In this document: one piece after another, positions 1-4,283 of the stretch | How positions within the stretch are numbered: position 1 is the stretch's first letter | How the letters are laid out: every line of letters begins with the position of its first letter | The notes under the pieces: generated by a model | Seen by the model: the letters and a program-made list of their open reading frames with translations, nothing else | Databases searched by the model: none | Told to the model about the DNA's origin: nothing | Assembly (NCBI GenBank): GCA_007131845.1 | Contig: SLPT01000105.1 | Location: 1 to 7,159 of the forward strand | Length of the DNA stretch: 7,159 nucleotides | Origin: Desulfobacteraceae bacterium | Lineage (GTDB): Bacteria; Desulfobacterota; Desulfobacteria; Desulfobacterales; Desulfosalsimonadaceae | Direction of reading: 5' to 3' | Translations under genes and position numbers: made by a program

Positions 1-131
1 TCGAGGCTTTGGGTCCGGTCCGTCTTTCGGATGTGGAAAAGGCCCAGCAGAGCATTGTCAAGATCGCGCTCCGCCTGGAAGAGGAAGGGCAGGTGGTCAT
101 GCCCAAGGGCGGCCAGGAAACCCTGGTATAA
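1..131 (+). CDS. fliG: Flagellar motor switch protein FliG, C-terminal end (5' truncated)
   Basis: Only the last 42 codons are present, read from base 3 to the TAA at 129-131; the gene begins outside the window. The peptide starts EALGPVRLSDVEKAQQSIVK and continues through a charged helix containing LEEEG to a short glycine-rich tail. The pattern 'E-A-x-GPVRLS-x-VE-x-AQ' followed by 'RLEEEG' is the familiar end of FliG, in the C-terminal domain near the torque helix that faces the MotA stator. FliG sits on the MS ring and helps set rotation direction. The call rests on recognising this motif in a short fragment. In many flagellar operons fliH follows fliG; here non-coding repeats follow within 12 bases, so the transcription unit probably ends here. 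The element at 143 begins with a GGCTTT-GTAA-AAAGCC hairpin that could act as its 3' end. Confidence 0.8.
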   Translation, partial: EALGPVRLSDVEKAQQSIVKIALRLEEEGQVVMPKGGQETLV

Positions 132-142
132 ACACTGTAACA

Positions 143-295
143 ATCCGACGGCTTTGTAAAAAGCCCAAGATCAAGGCTTGCCGGGTTTCGAAGAATACAG
201 CGTACTTAGCGTACGTGTATGTCTACAAGGCGTAAGCCGCAAATTCTGAGAAATTGCGCGTAACGCAGATATTAAACTTTTTACGAAGCTGTCAA
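143..295. repeat. MITE-like palindromic repeat, copy A (153 bp)
   Basis: The first 39 bases (143-181) are identical to 321-359, and the last 55 bases (241-295) match 396-450 with four differences. The ends form imperfect terminal inverted repeats: GACGGCTTTGTAAAAAGC at the left, and TTTTTACGAAGCTGTC at the right. The left end is itself a small hairpin, GGCTTT-GTAA-AAAGCC (150-165). Compared with copy B, copy A carries 23 extra bases at 218-240 and a degraded right end (TTAAAC instead of TTGGGC, and GCTGTC instead of GCCGTC). I see no transposase and no clear target-site duplication. It looks like a non-autonomous dispersed element rather than a gene. Confidence 0.85.
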
Positions 296-320
296 CCTTG
301 ATGCACCCGTAAAAAGTCTC

Positions 321-450
321 ATCCGACGGCTTTGTAAAAAGCCCAAGATCAAGGCTTGCGCAATTTCGAAGAATGCAGCGTACTTGGCGTACGTGAAATT
401 CTGAGAAATTGCGCGTAACGCAGATATTGGGCTTTTTACGAAGCCGTCAA
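321..450. repeat. MITE-like palindromic repeat, copy B (130 bp, better preserved)
   Basis: The terminal inverted repeats are nearly perfect: the left GACGGCTTTGTAAAAAGCCC is complementary to the right GGGCTTTTTACGAAGCCGTC with one mismatch. Further dyads are nested inside. GCGCAATTTC (358-367) pairs with GAAATTGCGC (405-414), AGAAT (370-374) pairs with ATTCT (398-402), and CGTAC-TTGGC-GTACG (379-393) forms the tip. The whole element could therefore extrude as one long cruciform, or fold into a long RNA hairpin when transcribed. It lies 178 bases downstream of copy A in the same orientation. An apparent reverse-strand ORF through it (568-281) is a by-product of the repeat. Confidence 0.88.
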
Positions 451-570
451 GACCTGGGAGAAAAATATTGCTGAAAGGCGTTGTTATGTCGTACAACCAA
501 GGCAAGTCATTCTGCCCCACCCGCCAAAGGATGTGACTGTAATATACCACTCGATGTATTGCAATCAAAC
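451..570. other. Unique non-coding spacer between repeats and hydrolase
   Basis: No convincing gene lies here on either strand. The reverse ORF crossing it begins in this spacer and then runs into repeat sequence, without a Shine-Dalgarno that would support it. No promoter with both a -35 and a -10 box stood out, although the hydrolase must be transcribed from somewhere in this stretch or from within the repeats. Confidence 0.5.
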
Positions 571-589
571 TTGACGGCTTTGTAAAAGC
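571..589. repeat. Solo terminal repeat of the same element family
   Basis: TTGACGGCTTTGTAAAAGC matches the outer end of the 143 and 321 elements with one A missing from the A-run, but no body or second end follows. It ends 17 bases before the hydrolase start codon, so it supplies most of that gene's immediate 5' region. It could be a relic of a deleted third copy. Confidence 0.6.
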
Positions 590-606
590 AATCCACGGAA
601 AGAACC

Positions 607-1329
607 ATGAACACGAAAAATGTCATTTTTACAGCCGATGAATTCCGTTTGAACGGAACCCTTCACATACCGGAGCACGAAATTGATGCCGGTTCCATGC
701 CGATCGTTGTTGGATCCCACGGACTGCTGAGCAATGGGGATTCTCCCAAGCAGATAGCACTGGCTGAAAAGCTGAACCAGGCGGGCATTGCCTATTTCCG
801 GTTCGACCACCGCGGGCGGGGAGAAAGCGAGGGCCGGTTTTCGGATGTCTCGACCTTTGCCGGACGTATCAAGGACATGAATGCCGCAATCGCTGCGGCC
901 CGGACCCATTCCGGCGCAGGCGGCCCCCTGGGGCTGTTCGGAAGCTCCATGGGCGGGGCCGTGTGCCTGGGCGTTGCGGACCGCTTCATTATCCGGGCCA
1001 TGGTCACCCTGGCCGCGCCGGTCCGCCTGGAAGCCATCCGGGTACCGCCGGATATTGCCGATGACCCCCTGTTCGGGGACATGAAACCGGAGCAGCTCGC
1101 CTTCGATGTCGCTCCATTGCTCGAACATGCAGGCGGCATCCTGATTTTTCACGGAGATGCCGACGAGGTGGTTTCGTTTTCCAACGCCATGGAAATTCAT
1201 GAAAAAGCAAGCCCGCCAAAACAGATTGTCCGCTTTTCCGGCGGTGACCATGCCATAAGCGACTCCCGATATCAACAGCAGTTCATCGAACAAGCCGCCG
1301 ACTGGTTCATATCCCGCCTGCTTTCGTAA
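607..1329 (+). CDS. Alpha/beta hydrolase (serine hydrolase, S33/Hydrolase_4-like)
   Basis: A 240-residue protein with the full set of alpha/beta-hydrolase landmarks. GSHGLLSNGD (36-45) is the HG oxyanion region. FRFDHRGRGESEG (64-76) follows strand 4. The nucleophile elbow GSSMGG (112-117) places catalytic Ser114. FHGDADEVV (181-189) holds the acid, probably Asp186, and GGDHAISD (212-219) holds His215. There is no signal peptide, so it should be cytoplasmic. Length is normal for a compact single-domain member with a short lid around residues 138-170. The ATG follows a purine-rich GGAAAG (597-602) at close spacing. The family includes esterases, lipases, thioesterases and acyl-peptide hydrolases, and the substrate cannot be read from sequence. 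It stands alone: repeats lie upstream and a terminator-like hairpin downstream, so there is no operon clue to its role. Confidence 0.88.
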   Translation: MNTKNVIFTADEFRLNGTLHIPEHEIDAGSMPIVVGSHGLLSNGDSPKQIALAEKLNQAGIAYFRFDHRGRGESEGRFSDVSTFAGRIKDMNAAIAAARTHSGAGGPLGLFGSSMGGAVCLGVADRFIIRAMVTLAAPVRLEAIRVPPDIADDPLFGDMKPEQLAFDVAPLLEHAGGILIFHGDADEVVSFSNAMEIHEKASPPKQIVRFSGGDHAISDSRYQQQFIEQAADWFISRLLS

Positions 1330-1404
1330 ATTACGCCAAGTACCTGTATTTCAAGAATCACGCAATCCTTGCTCCTTTTTAAGTTTAAATCCCTATTACA
1401 GGTC

Positions 1405-1430
1405 ATGCCGGCAAAAATCGGCATTTCTTA
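1405..1430 (+). terminator. Probable intrinsic terminator downstream of the hydrolase
   Basis: ATGCCG (1405-1410) and CGGCAT (1419-1424) form a perfect 6-bp stem with an 8-base loop, followed by a T-rich tail TTTCTTACTT. It lies 75 bases after the hydrolase stop. A weaker hairpin closer to the gene (CAAG 1352-1355 with CTTG 1368-1371, then five T at 1376-1380) is an alternative site. Confidence 0.45.
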
Positions 1431-1570
1431 CTTCGGAATCAGTCCACCAGAAAAATTTTTTCTTTTCGCTAAAGAAAACGATTCATCCAGTCGATTCGCG
1501 AGGCAGAAGCTCATTTGTTGAAGCTTCGGATGATCCGTGCCCGTTTTTATTTTCGATTTTCCGGCTGCAA

Positions 1571-1599
1571 TTGCCGCGATACGCAACACTGTTTATGAT
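1571..1599 (+). promoter_or_regulatory. Candidate sigma70 promoter for the lipoprotein/porin pair
   Basis: TTGCCG (1571-1576), a 17-base spacer and TATGAT (1594-1599) match the -35/-10 consensus at 4 of 6 and 5 of 6 positions with ideal spacing. Transcription would start near 1606, giving a roughly 140-base 5' leader before the ATG at 1747. No other pair in 1430-1746 fits as well; TTGACT at 1624 has its best -10 candidates at spacings of 18 or 20. This is a visual match only. Confidence 0.4.
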
Positions 1600-1647
1600 C
1601 AGCCCCATGGTTCATGAAAAAGCTTGACTTTAGTACTTTCCGGCTGT

Positions 1648-1682
1648 TTTACTATGCCTTGCCAATGCTTTACTATGTCTTG
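1648..1682 (+). repeat. 21-bp-phased direct repeat in the lipoprotein 5' leader
   Basis: TTTACTATGCCTTG (1648-1661) is repeated as TTTACTATGTCTTG (1669-1682), 13 of 14 bases identical, with a period of 21 bases, about two helical turns. Sites of this kind commonly bind regulator dimers on one DNA face. The location, between the candidate promoter and the gene, is also compatible with an RNA-level element. Confidence 0.5.
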
Positions 1683-1704
1683 GTCTTGCCAACACGAAAA
1701 GCAA

Positions 1705-1718
1705 CCGATTCTAATCGG
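1705..1718. promoter_or_regulatory. 14-bp perfect dyad upstream of the lipoprotein RBS
   Basis: CCGATT-CT-AATCGG is a perfect 6-bp inverted repeat with a two-base centre, ending 16 bases before the AGGAG ribosome-binding site. As DNA it resembles a short operator. As RNA the two-base loop is too tight for all six pairs, so a DNA site is the likelier reading. Confidence 0.4.
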
Positions 1719-1746
1719 ACAACTCTCACAATCAGGAGAAAATGTT

Positions 1747-2619
1747 ATGAAACTGCTAAACTATGCCCATGGGCTTTCAGGACGATCTTTTCCGGTGATC
1801 ATTCTGACATGCCTTCTACTGTTGGTTCTTTCCGCGTGCAACCTCTACGAATCCGCGGAAAACAGGAGCAGTGACAAGGCAAAAAAGGAAAAAGCCGCGA
1901 TATACATCGACAACGGAGACTACGACAAGGCCTTTGACATTTTGAACAAAATGTATCTCAAAGACCAAACCACAACCGATGCAAGGCTTCTTCAGCTTCT
2001 CAGCAATGCATCTTCAGGGAAAATCGGCCTTGATACCTTCAATATCCTGGAAGTAGCGGATGATCTTGCTGACGGGGATACCAGCGGCGGCATAGACCTG
2101 GTTGGAAAAGTACTTGGAAACGAACAGGGCTTCCTGACAAAGTCCGACATAGAGGACAAGCTCTTCGAACTCCAGGGAACAGCCATTCCAGTGCTCGAAC
2201 AAATCGGAGAAAAGATGACGGAAGACCACCATGCCCAGTTGGGACTGTTAAGTATCATCGATACTGTTTTGACAGTGGGTGAAATCATCATGGAAGATAA
2301 GGCGCGCGATAACATTGAACTCACCGAGGAAGGAATCAAGAACCTTTACGGTGACAGCGGGTTCGAGAAAGATCACGACACGGAATTTCAAGAATTTGTT
2401 CGTGACAAGGCCGACAATCTCAACGAAAACATCCGCAGGATTGAAAAATCGATTGATGCAATTGCCAGCCTTTCAGGCGCAACGGAAGCAAAAGACAACG
2501 ATCTCTCCGAAATATTCGACGAGTTCCTGGAAGAAACCACGGATCTCGTTTTGGTGGAGGGACAATGGGAGCGGCAGATCACTTATGAAAGCCTGGATCG
2601 ATATATCAGAAGCTTGTAA
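1747..2619 (+). CDS. Outer-membrane lipoprotein with a TPR-like segment, function unknown
   Basis: A 290-residue protein read from the ATG at 1747, which has a good AGGAG (1734-1738) at 8-base spacing. The frame is open back to a TTG at 1624, but that extension lacks an RBS and would bury the signal peptide. Residues 13-30 form a hydrophobic signal segment ending in a lipobox, VLSAC, with the lipidated cysteine at 31. The next residue is Asn rather than Asp, so transport to the outer membrane is more likely than inner-membrane retention. Residues 50-66 (AAIYIDNGDYDKAFDIL) look like one TPR hairpin. The rest is acidic and helical, with a possible coiled coil near 220-250. I recognise no named family. 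It precedes a beta-barrel gene by 70 bases in the same direction, which suggests a joint envelope role, perhaps as a periplasm-facing partner. Confidence 0.8.
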   Translation: MKLLNYAHGLSGRSFPVIILTCLLLLVLSACNLYESAENRSSDKAKKEKAAIYIDNGDYDKAFDILNKMYLKDQTTTDARLLQLLSNASSGKIGLDTFNILEVADDLADGDTSGGIDLVGKVLGNEQGFLTKSDIEDKLFELQGTAIPVLEQIGEKMTEDHHAQLGLLSIIDTVLTVGEIIMEDKARDNIELTEEGIKNLYGDSGFEKDHDTEFQEFVRDKADNLNENIRRIEKSIDAIASLSGATEAKDNDLSEIFDEFLEETTDLVLVEGQWERQITYESLDRYIRSL

Positions 2620-2625
2620 CAAGCT
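2611..2625 (+). other. Small hairpin enclosing the lipoprotein stop codon
   Basis: AGCTTG-TAA-CAAGCT is a perfect 6-bp inverted repeat whose three-base centre is the stop codon. There is no T-tract, so it is not a standard terminator. It could affect termination, mRNA stability or coupling to the next gene, or be chance. Confidence 0.3.
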
Positions 2626-2689
2626 AACGCATATCTCAAAAACTAAATCACAGTAGAAAATATAATATTATATAAATTTGGAGACCCCA

Positions 2690-3808
2690 GTGAAAATATA
2701 TATTCAATCCGGATTTTCCGGCTCGACCAGATTCCTTTGCGTTGCGTTTCTGGCTGCCTTGTTCTTTTTCGGCACTCCGGCTGAATCAAAAGCGATCCTA
2801 TACGAAGGCATCCGACCGCTTGGCATGGGCAACGCCTTCACGGCGGTGGCGGATGACGAGAACGCCGTGTTCTATAACCCAGCCGGTCTCTCCTATATCT
2901 CTTCCTTTAGCATCGGGGTGTTGAACCCCCGGATCGGCATTGCCACCGACTCCCTTGATCTGATCGACGACGCCGGCGACACGGACTTCGACGTCACTGC
3001 GGAAGTCGCCAATCTGCTCAGGGAATATACCGGAAAACCCCAGCATGTAAGCCTCGGGCTGTTTCCTCACATGGGGCTCAACCTGTTCGAATCGGGCGTG
3101 CTGTTCGGGGTGCTGAGCCAGGTGAGCGCGGACATCGAGATCCGCAACCCCACCTGGCCGGAAAGCTACGTCCACCTGAACGCGGATGTGGCTCCGGTCG
3201 TGGGCGCCGGCCTCAGGATACCCACCGTGGATGGGCTCCGCATCGGCGCGGCCATGAAATACCTCTACCGCAACAGCCTCAACGAGATGTACACCCCGGC
3301 ACAGATTGCAGCCGATGATTTCGAAGACATCATTGAAGACGACCTCCATACCGGAAGCGGTTTTTCCATCGATATCGGCGCCATTTACGAGATGCCGGAG
3401 CTGATTCCCTTTGTGGACAACACCCGCTTCGGCCTTGCCGCCCTCAATGTTCCGGATATGTCCATGGGCAGCGCAACCAAGGTCAAGCACCAGGTCAATG
3501 CAGGCATGGCCGTGGAAAAAACCCTGCTGCCCTGGTGCAGCGTCGTCGGTGCATTCGATATTCACGACATCACCTACAGTGCCATAGACGGAAGCCAGCT
3601 CTCCAGGCGGATTCACATGGGCGCGGAGCTTCGGATGCCCGTCGTATCATTTCGGACCGGCGTAAACGACGGCTATCTGTCCGCGGGCGGCACTTTAGAC
3701 CTGAAGGTTTTCAAGCTGGATCTCGCCACCTACGCCATAGAGCAAGGAGCCTACGCCGGCCAGAAAGACGACCGGCGCTACGTTGCCCAGATCTTTTTCG
3801 GATGGTAG
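2690..3808 (+). CDS. FadL/UPF0164 (TraF_2/PorV)-like outer-membrane beta-barrel protein
   Basis: 372 residues if started at the GTG at 2690, which has GGAG (2680-2683) 6 bases upstream. An in-frame TTG at 2678 overlaps that RBS and is less likely. Residues 15-29 are a hydrophobic signal core, with a probable signal-peptidase site after SKA (33-35). The mature N-terminus carries the family signature RPLGMGNAFTAVADD (42-56) followed by AVFYNPAGL (59-67), typical of the OmpP1/FadL, PorV and UPF0164/TraF_2 group. The remainder alternates polar and apolar residues in strand-like stretches, and the last residues, IFFGW, end in an aromatic as expected of a BAM-assembled barrel. FadL proteins import hydrophobic compounds, whereas PorV types serve secretion; the sequence does not decide. 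It probably shares a transcript with the lipoprotein upstream. The spacer between them is AT-rich and contains TATAAT (2661-2666) without a convincing -35. Confidence 0.8.
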   Translation: MKIYIQSGFSGSTRFLCVAFLAALFFFGTPAESKAILYEGIRPLGMGNAFTAVADDENAVFYNPAGLSYISSFSIGVLNPRIGIATDSLDLIDDAGDTDFDVTAEVANLLREYTGKPQHVSLGLFPHMGLNLFESGVLFGVLSQVSADIEIRNPTWPESYVHLNADVAPVVGAGLRIPTVDGLRIGAAMKYLYRNSLNEMYTPAQIAADDFEDIIEDDLHTGSGFSIDIGAIYEMPELIPFVDNTRFGLAALNVPDMSMGSATKVKHQVNAGMAVEKTLLPWCSVVGAFDIHDITYSAIDGSQLSRRIHMGAELRMPVVSFRTGVNDGYLSAGGTLDLKVFKLDLATYAIEQGAYAGQKDDRRYVAQIFFGW

Positions 3809-3855
3809 ACCATTTTTTTACGGGGCCCTTCCGGAAAAATATTTTCAACAAATGC

Positions 3856-3885
3856 TTGACAAAGCCTGTTTGTTGCTGGTAATGA
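3856..3885 (+). promoter_or_regulatory. Candidate promoter of the ilv operon
   Basis: A perfect -35 hexamer TTGACA (3856-3861) is followed, after 18 bases, by TAATGA (3880-3885) preceded by TGG, an extended -10 arrangement. Initiation near 3892 would give a roughly 160-base untranslated stretch before the leader peptide and about 390 bases before ilvD. It is the best -35 in the interval, but the -10 is weak and the distance to the leader ORF is long for an attenuated operon. Confidence 0.45.
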
Positions 3886-4054
3886 TCATAAACCTTGCTC
3901 AGCGGAGTCAAAATTTCCGAATACTTGAGTAATGATACCCAAATGATCGCTTTGTCCGGCGAGCCGCATTGCCATGGCGGATGAAAGCATCCGGATGGCT
4001 AATTTCCGGGCAGAGCACAAGCAAACAGCATAGAGCAAAACAGAGTATACATAA

Positions 4055-4147
4055 ATGATATCCAGGCTCATCATTGTCAACCTTATTATTGTACTTATTG
4101 TTCCCGTACCGGGCGTAGGTTACGTCCTTTGGGAGCCGCGGGGTTGA
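4055..4147 (+). CDS. ilvL: Branched-chain amino acid leader peptide (attenuator peptide)
   Basis: A 30-codon ORF, ATG at 4055 to TGA at 4145-4147. Residues 5-16 read LIIVNLIIVLIV, and in total 6 Ile, 6 Val and 4 Leu occur among 30 residues. That is the signature of a multivalent ilv leader peptide, and the Pro/Gly-rich second half recalls E. coli IlvL as I remember it. A weak Shine-Dalgarno (AGAG, 4042-4045) lies 9 bases before the ATG. Its job would be to be translated rather than to function as a protein: shortage of charged Ile, Leu or Val tRNA stalls the ribosome on the control codons and redirects folding of the RNA downstream. The stop codon lies inside the segment shared by the protector and antiterminator helices, and an intrinsic terminator and then ilvD follow. 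A small hydrophobic membrane peptide is the alternative, but the surrounding RNA architecture argues strongly for a leader. Confidence 0.85.
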   Translation: MISRLIIVNLIIVLIVPVPGVGYVLWEPRG

Positions 4148-4153
4148 TGATGA
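4068..4153 (+). promoter_or_regulatory. Attenuator 1:2 protector (pause) hairpin
   Basis: Segment 1 (4068-4084) pairs with segment 2 (4140-4153). UCAUCAU (4068-4074) is complementary to AUGAUGA (4147-4153). After a 3-base bulge (4075-4077), CAACC (4078-4082) pairs with GGUUG (4142-4146), and two further G-U pairs follow. Segment 1 covers leader codons 5-10, the first Ile/Leu/Val codons, so a ribosome stalled there would block this helix. Without translation it would form and sequester segment 2, favouring termination. Confidence 0.65.
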
Positions 4154-4209
4154 CGCAGCGCAAATCATAAGAATTCATATTTCTTCTTAAAAACCGTTAT
4201 CAGCCCCGC
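4138..4209 (+). promoter_or_regulatory. Attenuator 2:3 antiterminator
   Basis: GCGGGGUUGAUGAUG (4138-4152) pairs without interruption with CGUUAUCAGCCCCGC (4195-4209): 15 bp, three of them G-U, including a run of six G-C pairs at the base. The 42 bases 4153-4194 form the loop. It uses up most of the terminator's left arm (4189-4204) and its loop, so the two structures exclude each other. A ribosome that reaches the leader stop at 4145 would cover segment 2 and prevent it. Confidence 0.7.
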
Positions 4210-4229
4210 AAGCTGGTAGCGGTTTTTTT
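4189..4229 (+). terminator. Attenuator 3:4 intrinsic terminator before ilvD
   Basis: Bases 4189-4204 pair with 4212-4227, 16 bp with two G-U pairs and a 7-base loop (CCCGCAA), and the right arm ends in seven T (4223-4229). It is a strong rho-independent terminator placed 54 bases upstream of the ilvD ATG and pointing into the operon. That position makes sense only if it is conditional, or if it ends a separate upstream transcript. Confidence 0.88.
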
Positions 4230-4283
4230 GTTTGAACCGTAAAACCAGCCATTAACCATACGGAAACCACACGGAGGGATTCG

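Noticed and set aside
143..450. CRISPR array
   Set aside because: There are only two repeat units, each over 125 bases and palindromic throughout, with no regular short repeats and spacers.
281..568. Reverse-strand ORF of 95 codons across copy B and the spacer
   Set aside because: More than half of it is a translation of the palindromic repeat, it has no supporting RBS, and repeat-derived ORFs like this often appear as spurious hypothetical proteins.
1624..1746. TTG start extending the lipoprotein by 41 residues
   Set aside because: There is no RBS, the extension would place the signal peptide internally, and the ATG at 1747 has a good AGGAG and a proper signal sequence with lipobox.
1614..1874. 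Forward ORF with hydrophobic start (YYALPMLYYVLVLP) overlapping the lipoprotein start
   Set aside because: It lacks a Shine-Dalgarno, its hydrophobic part is produced by the 21-bp direct repeat, and it runs out of frame into the lipoprotein gene. It lacks the codon bias or terminator pairing needed for an attenuator peptide.
2661..2666. TATAAT as a separate promoter for the barrel gene
   Set aside because: No acceptable -35 hexamer lies 16-18 bases upstream, and a chance TATAAT is common in such AT-rich sequence.
3812..3840. T-run/GC/A-run dyad just after the barrel gene as a terminator
   Set aside because: The T-run is on the 5' side and the A-run on the 3' side, the reverse of an intrinsic terminator. 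The stem needs a bulge on each side, and no U-tract follows the hairpin.
3886..4168. Two reverse-strand ORFs of 64 and 86 codons in the ilv leader
   Set aside because: They overlap the leader peptide and attenuator segments antisense, have no recognisable motif or RBS, and nothing downstream supports them.
4055..4229. T-box riboswitch or other tRNA-sensing leader instead of a leader peptide
   Set aside because: I found no T-box consensus (AGGGTGGNACCGCG-like) before the terminator, whereas a control-codon ORF and matching 1:2:3:4 pairing are present.
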